From: Ptiloglossa arizonensis
Taxonomy: Eukaryota; Arthropoda; Insecta; Hymenoptera; Colletidae
NCBI RefSeq assembly: GCF_051014685.1
Contig: NC_135055.1
Location: 2,356,001-2,420,000, forward strand
Reading direction: 5' to 3'
Length of the DNA: 64,000 nt
In this document: positions 22,311 through 34,110 of the stretch, piece by piece
Layout: every line of letters starts with the position of its first letter
How positions within the stretch are numbered: the stretch's first letter is position 1
Made by a program: the position numbers and the translations under genes
The notes under the pieces: model-generated
What the model was told of the DNA's origin: nothing
Databases searched by the model: none
What the model saw: the letters and a program-made list of their open reading frames with translations, nothing else

Positions 22311-24478
22311 ATATTATGCTTGTAATGGCAGTGATTACACCGTGACCACGCTGAGAATCTTTTATATCGACGAGTGATCCGCGAACTTCCGGTTCTTAAA
22401 ATTGTTTATTATTGCGGTATGATTCTTACGAACGTTCATGTAATTCGTTTACAGTTTTCTAGGTTAGAGACGTGTTTACGTTCGAAAGATCACGTTCGAA
22501 CGTGTTACGCTCTATCGGTAAATTGAAATTGGAACATTGTTCCACGATTATATGGGTGTCATCAGAGCTTTACGTGGAAGTGTAAGAAAAGGTGCGATGT
22601 TATTTTTATATTAATGGAGAAAGTCGTTCAATTGGAATACATTGTGTATTCAATATTATTTCACATTGTGTCCGAATCTAGATGTGAAAGCAATAAGCAT
22701 TGAGATCGGATTGTTTTCGAAGCGAATGCGCACGTGTAGTAGAAGGTCGTCACATCACGTGATTAAATATAAACACAACGTTCATGAAACTTGAAGCGTA
22801 GTGTCGAACGACAGTACAAAGGGACGTAGCGGTACGAGACGTCGATACACACCACGGGATCGTTACCATGATAAGAAACTTTCGATATTGTCGGCTTCAA
22901 ATTAATCTCGTATTAAATAATGCCGTTTGTTGGCTCGCCGTGGCGCTTTATAACATCGGCAGTCGTAACATATAAATTACATGCACGGCGTTTATAACTT
23001 ATACGGCCTGGGTATAAGTTATAAAGGCGTCGTACAGTCTATGAGTTATAACTGCCGCGATGGTAATTTATAAGTAACAACTGCCGAAGTTATAACGCCC
23101 GAGGTCTCGGAGACGTACATAGCTCCCCAACACTCTTATATTCGTTTGCGACGCTTGCGAATCGGACGTAAATTTCGTGCTCGGGGGTGCGGGGAACTTT
23201 TCAAGTCTCGTGATATTTAGATGTCTTACGTGGAGTCGTTTATCAGCCGGTCAAGACAAGAAACTTAATTCCCTCTTTATAGTTCGTTCGTTTTAACGTG
23301 ACTTTTTAATGGAACGAATATATAACCTAACCAATCAACGGCAGATGAAATTGACAGGCGATAACTTGACCTAGAAGACTAAGAAGTTGGCCCCTTAAGA
23401 TTTATCGATAAGGAGATATTTATAACAGAGAATATCGGTATTATTTCTCTCGAGGATCTCTTTCGAACGAAGTATACAATCGATAGGCGATAATCTAACT
23501 TAAAACCAGTAAGTACCTGCTTCGATCGTGTCGAGAAACGGATATTCTCGGATACACGTGTAAAGAAGCAATTAAAAGTTTCGTAAAACGATTTTCGTCG
23601 CGGAGAATGTAGATGCATTTCGGATACGAAAGCGTATATTTTATTTGTAAACTCGGGCAGTTTAGAATGTGTAAAACTCGACGAGAGAATGTTTCCAGAC
23701 TGTAAAGTGTGAGTATGTTTTTATCGTCAACACTAGTGGTTCCTGATCGGCTATCGGACATTTTGCAGAGCAACCGGGGGAACTATATCTTCGCGCAAAG
23801 GAGAGAAACATTTACATTTTAAAGACGCAAAGTGACCGTTGTCAGTAATTAAATGGCTAACAATTGAATTGCTTTCTCAAGTGTGAACGAGACCAAACGC
23901 GAGCCGCTTTGCCAGCGAGAGACAGCGACAGGTGACAGGCGTTGGGCATGTAGTGGGGATGATTGCTCAGTGTCCTTGAGCAGCCAGTCGATTGCGATTC
24001 GACTCACGCAGCCGCTAGGGGACTCCGCGGGCCTGGAATGTTTATTTCGATCGCAGTGTGTACTTCGAATTCGAACGTGTCTCGTGTCGTTCCGCGCGGA
24101 ACACCTCGAGTGAAAACGATCGATAAATACGTACGGTCGTCGATAACTCTGCTCGAGGAAAAGTGTGAAGTTCACGCGGCCAGACCTGTGCCCGTACATA
24201 AATCTACGCGTTCGGTGCATACCTTTGAGGGCAGGCGCACGTGCGTTCGCACGCGCGCGTACAGCAGGGAGATTTCCGCGGGCATCAGCGGTGGTACGAG
24301 AACCGGGGAATCCTGTGAACGATGCGAAGAGGAGACGGCTCGGGGAGAGGGGATTCTGGCGTGGGGTGCAGGAGGAGAGTCCACGTGGAATATCCAGTGC
24401 AGCATGTAAAAGCCCGTTATGCTCGGGACGCGGTGTTAGCGCGGTGCATAGGCGCATATGCATTAGTATGGCGTACGC
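22311..24478. other. Intergenic; hairpin-rich patch at 22945-23100
   Basis: No gene is recognised. A cluster of TTATAAC/GTTATAA motifs between 22945 and 23100 includes an inverted repeat with 13-bp arms at 22991-23003 and 23013-23025. Sequence becomes GC-rich after 23880, with overlapping open frames on both strands (23849-24463 minus, 23963-24409 plus) that I attribute to low stop density rather than coding. Confidence 0.4.
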
Positions 24479-24487
24479 TATAAATAG
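24479..24487 (+). promoter_or_regulatory. TATA-box candidate
   Basis: TATAAATAG in a GC-rich neighbourhood. It lies about 105 bp before a splice-acceptor-like TCGTTTCAG at 24591 and an open stretch to 24744. No initiator could be confirmed and no downstream gene is identified. Confidence 0.25.
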
Positions 24488-24591
24488 ATATAGCAGACCG
24501 CAGAGATTCTAGCCACCCCGCCTCCTCTCGTGTATCAGAATGCACTTGGTAGCGCTGCATCTCTAAGATCGCGTTGCGTTCTCGTTTCAGC

Positions 24592-24744
24592 AAAACCCAA
24601 ACTGCCGGAACCGGAGACTTTTGATCGTCGAACCACCGGCCCCGGACCGTGTGCCAGAGTGCTGTTGTTCGACAACTTGGAGGTTAGGTTTGTTCAGCTG
24701 CGCCTCGCCTTCTTTGCGCGCTTTATCTTCCCGCGGGGTAATTG
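24592..24744 (+). CDS. Candidate exon, unassigned
   Basis: A good acceptor (GTTCTCGTTTCAG) precedes a stretch open in two frames. One frame reads PKLPEPETFDRRTTGPGPCA and continues to TGA at 24744; it could also stop at a weak donor, GTTAGG, at 24682. AATAAAATAAA follows at about 24799. I do not recognise the product. It may be an untranslated exon. Confidence 0.2.
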
Positions 24745-24799
24745 AATGTTTACTTTAAATACAGCACCGCAAACCAAGTGCATTAAAGACTGTTGAATA

Positions 24800-27020
24800 A
24801 AATAAACTTCCCGTAGACGCGAAGCTGAATTCGTGCAAACGAATTCGTCACTGTTCGAGGCGGCTTAATCTATAAATGAGCTACGTATGGTAAGACACCT
24901 TTTAGTATCCATTAGGAAATTGGGAGATATTTTCGCGAATTAATTACTAACGGAGTATTCTGTAATTTAACAAAGTAATTGTAGAGGAGAACCGTTTGGA
25001 TCGATTGAACGATCTCGAACAGCACAAGTCATTCTCTTTGGCTTTATCAGAGGATGTAACTGCTCAGCACGTCCATTGAACAAAATGATGATATTCGAAT
25101 CTCCAGAACGACTTAACCTACATATCTTTTTAATTATCAACAACAACACGGGACTATGTGTCCCTTTATTCAGTAAGAAAAAGAATTACACACCAGTATT
25201 GCACACCTTATACGTAGTTGAAATACGAATTATAATAATCCGAACAACGTTCTAATAAATATACTATAAAATAGAATTAAATATTCTACAATTGAAGGAT
25301 CAATTGATATTTTAAAAAGATAATATAATCTATAAATCCTTCGTGTCTATTGAGCGATACCTAACCTGGAATTCTTCGAACCTTTCCCGAAACATTTCGT
25401 TCGTTAACTTAACCCTACCTATTTTAATTGCAATGTTAACAGAATATTTCCCAGTGATCGTAAAGAAGTAAACTGACTTCGGGTTAGTCAAATATCAGGG
25501 ACGTGGATTAAGGTTAGGATCGTCGTGAAAAATCCAGAAAGATGAACGAGAGGCGCGCACACTTTTCGAGAAAAAGGGTGCTACCAGGTTTCGCGAACTC
25601 TATGCTTCCTGTGCGAGTTCCGAGAAATCTGGTGTTCACAGACGGCGAACCTGTCCCCGGCGTTAATAAGGCGTCGATATAACGCCGTCGTGCAATTTAA
25701 AACACCATTTTCACGGCGCAGGCCGTTATGAGATACCGGTATACCCGACCGATCCGGGCACAAGCAGCTTCTGTTTTCGGCAATGAGGATGTCAGACAAG
25801 TTACGACACGGCCAGCAGGTGTTACGGGGAGAGGCTGTCGAGGCCCCGCTACTTCCTCTTTTTTTCGTTCATTTCTCATTTTCCTTTGATTCTTTTGGAA
25901 TGGGCCGGCTGCACACGCGGACCCAGCTACCGTTCAACCTTTGTTGTATCGGGTCGACGATCGATTTGGGGACCAATTACGAGTCGGTGCTACTCGTTGC
26001 ACAGGGTTTGCGCGCGAGTCTTTCGGATTTGCGAGGAATTTCTTGAGGAATGAACCCTTTTGCATCGTGGAATCCCCTGTTATCGCATACAGGATAACCT
26101 ACGATGTAGAATGCAAAAGTCAACGTCGACATCTTTCCAGGTAAGGGTTACATTTTATAAAAATAAGTATCGTTATATTATCCAACGGGGATTATCTATT
26201 TTGTTAGTTGTATTGGTAGAGATGTAACTTCATAAAATAATATTTTATACTTTATTAAAGAATGTTCAATATTCCTCTAGGTTGGAAATCAATTTTATGA
26301 AGTAAAGAGTAGTATCCAACTTAAATAATTGAGGTTATATTTTTTGTTCTTTTTTAAATTATGAGCGTTTACAAAATAGTTCACGGTACGTTGCAACGTC
26401 GACAATTATAAAAGAACCCGCAGATAGAATTGCATTGCACGTGTAAGCGATCGGATCATAAAAAATGAAAAGCACATTAGATAATCCATTTAACCAACGG
26501 CTGCGACGAGATCGTTATTTCATGCTGCATGTAAATTAACAGTTCAAGATTCATGATTCGCGTCGAGCCACCTGTAATTTGCGCGTAATGCTATACATTA
26601 ACACTTTAACATACAATGCAATCGAATGCGCCGGTGAATGCATTTGCGGTTCGAAACGCGCCTAGCTGTTGGCAATACGGTAGATATTTCTGCGAGCGTG
26701 CTCCTACCAATTAGGCGTCTATTGCAAATGGAATGAAATATAATTTAGACCTTGAAATAGGGAACATCTGTTCCATTCTGTAATTCTACATGTCGATGCT
26801 ATAACTTTGCGAATGATTTGCCAAATCATCGTGTTAATTTATAATACCTGGAACGGTTCGATTAAAATAGTAAATAAAGAAGGATGGATCTAGAATGTAC
26901 AAATATTACATTCGAGTCGAAAAATATTTTTACTAATAGTCTTTTTTCCCGTAGGTACATCAAGCTTCGCCTCTGGACTTAACCTAGACACCTACTATGC
27001 GGAGATCGTAAGTTATCATG
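24800..27020. other. Intergenic/intronic, no recognised gene
   Basis: Mostly AT-rich with a GC-richer part at 25560-26150. A donor-like CCAG|GTAAGG at 26141 ends a stretch open from about 25941 on the plus strand; this might be a 5' non-coding or coding exon but has no recognisable content. Confidence 0.3.
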
Positions 27021-27055
27021 TCCCTACAAACTGGAGACTAGGCCTTTGGTACAAC

Positions 27056-27835
27056 TAATTTTCCACCTTCCAACTATAGATGATGATATATAACAACAGT
27101 AGTGGTGATGACTCTGATTGTCATACAGAGGGGCAAGGAGACTAGATTCTAGGTCTAATTCTCCACCTATCAACTGTAGATGATGATATATAGCAACAGT
27201 AGTGGTGGAGATGACTCTGGTTGTCATACAGAGGGGCAAGGAGATTAGTTTCTAGCTCTAATTCTCCACCTATCAACTGTAGATGATAATATATATATAG
27301 TAACAGTAGTGGTGGAGATGACTCTGTTTGACGTACAGAGGGGCAAGGAGACTAGATTCTAGGTCTAATTCTCCACCTATCAACTGTAGATGATATATAG
27401 CAACAGTAGTGGTGGAGATGACTCTGGTTGTCATACAGAGGGGCAAGGAATCTAGGTCCAATTCTAGACCTATCAACTGTAGATGATGATATATAGCAAC
27501 AGTAGTGATGGAGATGACTCTGGTTGTCATACAGAGGGGCAATGACACTAGGTTCTAGGTCCAATTCTCCACCTATCAACTGTAGATGATGATATATAGC
27601 AACAGTAATAGTGGAGACGACTCTGGTTGTCATACAGAGGGGCAAGGAGATTAGTTTCTAGCTCCAATTCTCCACCTATCAACTGTAGATGATGATATAT
27701 ATAGTAACAGTAGTGGTGGAGATGACTCTGGTTGTCATACAGAGGGGCAATGACACTAGGTTCTAGGTCCAATTCTCCACCTATCAACTGTAGATGATGA
27801 TATATAGCAACAGTAGTAGCGACGACTCTGGTTCA
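27056..27835. repeat. Minisatellite, ~100-bp unit, about eight copies
   Basis: Direct tandem copies of a unit of about 93-108 bp. Each unit includes CACCTATCAACTGTAGATGA, then ATATATAGCAACAGTAGTGG, GATGACTCTGG and a CATACAGAGGGGCAA block. Copies begin near 27056, 27158, 27258, 27365, 27458, 27563, 27663 and 27770. Differences are small indels and scattered substitutions. The minus-strand reading frames across it are repeat artefacts: they shift between units. Confidence 0.95.
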
Positions 27836-29040
27836 GTTACAGAGGGAAACATCCGACCACTTATCGAGGCAACGCCGAGAATAATCTCCCTCGGCAACAA
27901 ATTCTCCCGCACCGGACACAAAACCCAATGAAAATCCCTGCTGCGCATAATCCAAGGTTCTCGGTAGCACATCCCCGCCCTAGCTGCCATACCTCAGTAC
28001 ACCGTAAGTCCAACGAAATCTCGCCAGTCAGCCTGGAGGACGTACGCTGATAATAACATCCCGTTCTTAACAGCCCCGTCGGGCTGTTCGTTAATTAAAT
28101 TAGTTTCTTTTCTCTTTGACATTGTAGCAGCACCCGCGCCTGCGCACAGTATCACAATAAGACCAAGTTTCCAGTCTATCGACGAACCTCGGCATAAATA
28201 CCAAATTCCGCGGGGCTTATCCCGTCCTGGCCACTTAATCCCCTAAGGGGGGAGGCTGGAGAGGAGGGAAAGGAGGAGACGCCACCGTCCCGGCCGGTAA
28301 GATCGTTTTATACGACGAAATCTAAATAAAGTCTGGCCGAACGGGATGGCGTTATGCCTATTTATTTCAATAACCAGCCGTACAGCACGCTTAGAGCCTC
28401 CTAAGACCCAGACCAGGGTCGCATCCCGAAGTCGATTCGTGATGCACCGAGCCGCGGCGCAAGGCCGCGCGAACCAACCGGCGCTGGATGGTGTTCGAGG
28501 GCCTCAAGGTCAACGATAGTATCGAACCACACGGCGCGGTGGAAGAGAGAGACAGAGAGACAGAGAGAAAGAGTGGGGGGAGGGTAGAGCCGACCGTACG
28601 TTGCATAATTGCGTCACGTTGTCCGGGAATCAGTGCTCTCGACGTGCACACCGACGGTTTTGCAAAAACTCCCCGGCAAACTGGATTCCATCGCGAGACA
28701 CACGAGGCGTACGGCGCGGCGCGGCGCGGCGCGCAACTGCACGCGCGCGTACGCGGGCGACTCCGCTTATTTATATGCTTCTTCGCGAGACCGCGTTTAT
28801 TTCGCGCGTGCATCCACCGGGCTCTGCGGTTTGTCCTTGCGTACGCTTTGAAAACATTGTTTTTCGCCGTGCTCTTTTTCCCTCTGTGCCGCGTTCCATA
28901 TTCTCTCACTCTCTCTTTCTTTCTCTCTCTCTTCCTCTTCCCTTCGCTGAAATTTTCGTAGGGTACGATTGAAACACCGGGACGGGGTAACAACACCGTA
29001 AATATTTTGAAGTATGTAATAAATATTAATGTAAGGTTTC
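27836..29040. other. GC-rich CpG-containing block, promoter-like
   Basis: GC- and CpG-rich sequence with AG-rich runs (28543-28572) and a GGCGCGGCGC repeat near 28715. Long frames exist on both strands (28391-28996 minus; 28488-28961 plus), which is what GC-rich sequence gives without coding. It could be the promoter or 5' region of a gene, but I see no clear exon. Confidence 0.35.
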
Positions 29041-29490
29041 GGGTATACAGTGTAAAATGACATTTGGAACACGTTCAGTGTACACCGACATTTGGAACAC
29101 GCTCGGTGTACATTGACATTTGGAATAAGCTTTTGGAATACGCTTCGTTTGTATGATGAAGAAAATAGCTCCGCGGGGGCAAAAAGTTAATTTTCCTTGC
29201 TACTTTAAAATTATAATGTGAACACTCTTTTAGCGAATATCTTCTTGTTTCTTGCTTTAAAACTTCAATTCGATTTGTATCGATACAGGTTGTCAGGTAC
29301 TAAAGTGTAAAATGATATTTGGAAGTGTCATTTATCACATTCATGTAGATGCAAAATAAACATCTGTATAACAAAGAAAATAGCTCCGCGGGGGCAAAGA
29401 GTTAATTCTCCTTGCTATTTTAAAATTGTAATATAAACGCTCTTTTAGCGAATAATTTCTTGTTTCTTGCTTTGAAACTTCAATTTGATC
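29040..29490. repeat. Local duplication with 215-bp offset
   Basis: A block of about 125 bp at 29148-29274 (starting near TAGCTCCGCGGGGGCAAA) recurs at 29363-29489 with roughly 88 percent identity by eye. Preceding it, an AAAATGACATTTGGAA phrase recurs at about 29055, 29088, 29116 and 29307. No coding content is seen. Confidence 0.85.
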
Positions 29491-32400
29491 TTTCTTAAAG
29501 AAATGCTGCTCGTCACTTAGCATTCATAAGCATACTGTTAATATAAATAATTAATTAAAATTCACAAGTGCGGTTGGGGATTGTAACACTGTTATTTAAA
29601 AAGAGTAAAAGTTGAAGAAGATAATACGTTTGTGACGATGGAGTACAGGGCTTGGAACATAATTTTTAACGAAGAATAAAAAAAACGAAACTTTATTAAC
29701 AAAAAGTGAAGAAACAAATCCATGCACAGAATTCAACCTTAAATTTGTGCAACCGTTTCGTAAAGCTTTGTCACGACAGGTTTCAACTTCTAACTAATTG
29801 CAAGTTAGCTAAATAAATATCTTGATTTTCTAAAATTAAACTTGTGCTACTGTCGTCTTCATACAGTGTTATAATACAACCAACCCGACGTTCGGGACGA
29901 GCGCGCATAAGTTTCGAGTACGGTGGCCCGAATTGTTCGGTATTTAAGGATCGTGTTGTCTTTGGTTACTGAGGAAAAATGAAGAAGAAATGGAACAGAA
30001 GCTACTCGTGTGAATTGTAAAATAATTGTTAAAGTCGTGAAAAATTGTTTTCATATTCTGTATTTCAAATGAATATCGTACAAGTTCGTGCAAGTCTGTC
30101 TATCTTACAAAAGAAATTTCTTATTTATGTTCTAATTTCAGAAATTCTCTTCGTATATGATTACAGTATGGAGCCTCTCCTTTTGAACAGGCCTTATATT
30201 TCTTTATCGCTGTACGTGCAACGTCCACATTGCTGTATTCTTACTTTCTATAAACCGACAAGAGCTTCCCACGAAATGATCAAAGAAGCTCTAATCAATT
30301 TCAAGAGAGGTTTTGTAAGTATACGATCTACAGTGTAGGACACTATTTTTAAACAAGTCTGTATAGTTCTCTCTCGGCACGTGCAACGTTCACACTACAT
30401 TCGTGTCCTTCTGTGCGTATTTAAGTAGATGCTACGGGTACAAGAAGATGGGAATATCATTTTTTAACAGCGCTGTACATTTGTCCCTATATAAATAGAG
30501 ATATATATAATACACATTTGAGATTTACATGTATAATAAGATCTACTGTAAATTTCAGATTTATAATAAGATCTGTTGTGCATTTAAGATTTATAATAAA
30601 GAGCTGTTATACATTTTAGGGTACGGAAGAAATTCGGCCAAAAATATGCAAGAGGAGCTACAACTGATTATAAGTGGATGATTTCAGTATAGGACACATC
30701 TTTTGAACGCTGCTGTAACTGTCTACGCTTACTTCTGTTGTTCCTGTTGTCGTGTTCCTACGCTTTCCCACGTGAAAAATTGAAGAGAAACGTAAGAAAA
30801 CTTTCCACCCAATCGCGGAAGCAGTCTCGACAAAATTGAGTAATGTCGCATGCGATTTGCGATGATCCTGCAGGATATTTTCTTTTTCTACATCGTCTCG
30901 TGTTGCTCGCGTAAACGTCTATTGCGTCCCTTGTTGCGGTTTATGTGCTTTACCCCGTGTAAATTTACACAGATTTACGGGACGAAACCCTACGCTAATA
31001 GCGGAAGTAGCCGCAACAAAGTCGAGAAGAACCGTTTGCTACCCACGGCGATGTCGGACATCATTTTTGTGCAGCGTTGTAACTTGACCTTCATTAAGAT
31101 TTTTGTCGCCTCGACGAGCTTAGATGAAAACCCACGGGGAACATTTTATGCGGTAGCGCAAGAAGTTACGATAAAGTGGGAAGGAAATTGTTCCTTATCC
31201 GCTAATGTCCCCTTGGTGCAACGCATTTGCATAGGCCTGTACTTTTGCTTACATAAGCGTTCGTTGATCTTTTTGTCGCGCTTCTATGTTCTTTTGCGCG
31301 TAAATTTAGATAGAGACGTGAACACGCTATCCCCTTTGTAACGGAAGAAGCTATACCGAAGTAGAAGACCTTCTACAATTAATGACAACGTTGCAGAAGA
31401 TTGCACCTGCGCCGCACTTGTAAATGCACCGCGTTCCTTTGTAGTTACATTGCTTGGGATTTTTTCCCTATGCAAATATGTTGAAACGGAGGTACGAGCA
31501 GCAAAGAAAAGTCAACAGTATTTTCCAAGAATTGTGACCACCATTTTTGAATAGCACTTGTAGAATAAAAATTCACAATCGCTCGTTACTCTTCCTACCA
31601 TAAATTTATCTTCGAAGTATAAACTTACGCAATGATAGAGGATAGGATTGTAAACGAGTAAACGATTGTTTGTAATTAATGGGATCGTCGCAGGGGATTA
31701 TTTTTCCGCAACAGTATGCGGGTTCGTTTGTGTGCACGTTGGTCGTCTCTGGACAAATTTGGGTAAACACAATGGAATTAATAGGGCAGTAATTAATTCA
31801 TTATAATGGAACACCAATTTTGTACAACGCTGTAGGCCAATTCCGTGAACATCTATTGCTCTGTTTATCGCGATTGCTCGTTCTCCTGCGTGAAAATGTA
31901 AGTAGATACTTTAGAAAGTTGAATCTGCCACAAAGTCGGGAAAGATCACCATTTGCGGTTATGTCACGGGATGCCACTTTTGCATGTAACTGTAATTTTA
32001 TTTCCATAAACTTTCATCGTGTTTCGTATCGATTCCATGAATTCTTTTGCCGAGATAAAGGCCGGCACGATAAATTGTCTCGAAGTATACAATGGTGATT
32101 TTAATTAAGAATGGGATTGCAATGAATTCAAGATCGATTATTTCCAATTATATTGCCGAGCACCATTTTTGCGGAGAGCTGTAGCCTCGAGGTACCATAA
32201 ACGTTCGTTGCTCTTTCAGTCGTTTCTATACGCTTTCCTGCGTGTAAATTTAGAGTAAAGTCATGCTAAATTTTCCTTGTAAGAAGCTACAGCAACGCAA
32301 CAACGTTGCAGGTATAATTCAGTCGAACGTACTGCCACGTTATTTGTGTCACTTCTAGGCATCTTTCTGCGCGCAAATTTACATAGTCCTGCGTACTAAA

Positions 32401-33351
32401 TTTTCCACGCAAGTTGGTGCATCGACAGGGCAACAATGTTCCAAGCTCGCTATTCTCGAGCAACGTTATGCAACATAACCGCGGGTTCTACCTCTTGTAC
32501 TCATCCTCCCTCCCGTAAATTTACATAATTCCGTATGCTGATATTTTTCTCCCAAGAGATCAACAATATTGTAAGACCGTTATTTTATAAGATGCTCTGT
32601 ACAACTTAACCGGGTGGTCTCTCGCGTTATTTCTGACACTTTTATGGCTTTTACTATGTGCAAATTTACATAATTCTGCGTGATAAATTTTCCTTGTATG
32701 AGGGTACATCGATGAAACGACAATGTTGTAAGGCCACTATTCTTGATCAGCGCTGTACTATTTCATCCTGTCACTTTTGCATACTTTTCTGCATGACAAT
32801 TTACGTAAAACCTCCTTGGTTAAATTTTTTCTGATAAATAGCTACGATAAAGTTGCAGCGTCTTAAACAGCACTGTTATGTTATACCCACGTGTACTGCC
32901 ACGTACTTTACATCATTTTAATACGCCTCGTTTTATTTAGGTACGACATGCAACAGAATGGATTAAAGCGGAATAAATCGAACTACACAAAAACGCTGCA
33001 AGATTACTATTCTTGAGTACTAATTACGGTCTATCCACCTACACTGTTATACGTTATTCGCCACTCCATACACTCTCCTGTGTGTAAATTTGAGTAAAAT
33101 AATGCGTGTTAAATTTTTCTGCTAAGTAATTATAATAATCCCTACAAAACCATTATTCTTTAGCAATACTGTACGATACATGTACTATTCGGTCATTTCT
33201 ACATACTCTTTCAGAGCAAGTTTGAGTAGATTGAATTAAAGTGGGAAATGACGTTACAGGTCCACCATTTTTGAAGAACTGTACAAGTTATCCTACGCAC
33301 ACTACCATACTCCTACCATTCTCTCTTATATACATATGCAAAATGTAAATA

Positions 33352-33483
33352 TTGAGTTGTTCGGAAAGTAGTTTCGTTTCTTTTGGTGAAAATGAAACAC
33401 GATTTTTTTTAGACTGTGTAAACATTTTATTAAATTATACATTCTCCATTTTGGAAAACGAAATGACTTTTTGAACAACCCAA
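33352..33483. mobile_element. Mariner-type MITE, copy 1 (132 bp)
   Basis: A short non-autonomous element between TA duplications (33350-33351, 33484-33485). Its ends are inverted repeats of about 28 bp starting TTG(A/G)GTTGTTCGGAAAGT. The interior has CATTTTATTAAATTATACAT and TTCTCCATTTTGG, shared with copy 2 at 63689. It has no coding capacity and different ends from the intact mariner at 21039, so another transposase family member would mobilise it. Confidence 0.93.
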
Positions 33484-33589
33484 TAGCATCACAAGTTCAA
33501 AATTTTCTTGGCTAACAACCGTAATAATGTTTCAGGATTATTGATATAAAATTTATTTCACGCATAGTACCATATTTCTACGATTCTCT

Positions 33590-34085
33590 CTTCTAAACCC
33601 AAGAAAAATTTAAATATGAATTATACTCGTGTTCCTTAAATTTCTAAATTTTCTTTAACGAACTGCTGCAACAATGTTGCAGGACCACCTTCTAAATCCA
33701 AGAAAAATTTAAATACGAATTATACTCGTGTTCCTTAAATTTCTAAATTTTCTTTAACGAACTGCTGCAACAATGTTGCAGGACCACCTTCTAAATCCAA
33801 GAAAAATTTAAATACGAATTATACTCGTGTTCCTTAAATTTCTAAATTTTCTTTAACTAACGGCTGCAACAATGTTGCAGGACCACCTTCTAAATCCAAG
33901 AAAAATTTAAATATGAATTATACTCGTGTTCCTTAAATTTCTAAACTTTCTTTAATTAACTGCTGCAACAATGTTACAGGACCACCTTCTAAATCCAAGA
34001 AAAATTTAAATATGAATTATACTCGTGTTCCTTAAATTTCTAAACTTTCTTTAATTAACTCCTGCAACAATGTTGCAGGACCACC
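33590..34085. repeat. 99-bp tandem repeat, five copies
   Basis: The CCAAGAAAAATTTAAATA block starts at 33599, 33698, 33797, 33896 and 33995, an exact 99-bp period. Units differ by only a few bases. Each contains CTGCAACAATGTTGCAG, a perfect palindrome of 8-bp arms around one base (first at 33666-33682; one copy has ATGTTACAG). Confidence 0.97.
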
Positions 34086-34110
34086 GTCCATGGACGGCGC
34101 TGTAGCTCAC

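Larger units (their letters stand above)
30170..34110. repeat. Degenerate tandem array ending in a 99-bp repeat
   Basis: About 3.9 kb is built from strongly diverged copies of one unit, about 110-180 bp long. Recurring pieces in order are an ATTTTTGA-CAGCGCTGTA block, a TTTCTGCGTGTAAATTTACA block, TTAAATTTTCC, then AACAATGTTGCAGGACCAC. Copies of the GCTGTA block occur near 30475, 30710, 31071, 31828, 32176, 32462, 32592, 32751, 32871, 33166, 33279 and 34094. Reading frames inside it (for example 30850-31341) are incidental. At 33590-34085 it turns into a uniform 99-bp repeat, and a mariner-type MITE is inserted at 33352-33483. Confidence 0.75.

Noticed and set aside
23849..24463. 204-codon minus-strand frame
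   Set aside because: Same reason: GC-rich block, competing open frames on the plus strand, no recognisable content.
27273..27787. Repetitive minus-strand frames (PLCMTTRV, AIYHHLQLIGGELDLE)
   Set aside because: Products of the minisatellite; the frame shifts between units and there is no gene context.
27056..27835. CRISPR array
   Set aside because: Units are continuous tandem repeats of ~100 bp with no unique spacers, in a eukaryotic sequence.
28391..28996. 201-codon minus-strand frame (and 157-codon plus-strand frame)
   Set aside because: GC-rich sequence with few stops on either strand, low-complexity composition, no splice or start context.
30850..31341. 163-codon plus-strand frame
   Set aside because: It lies within the degenerate tandem array; its segments are repeat units read through.
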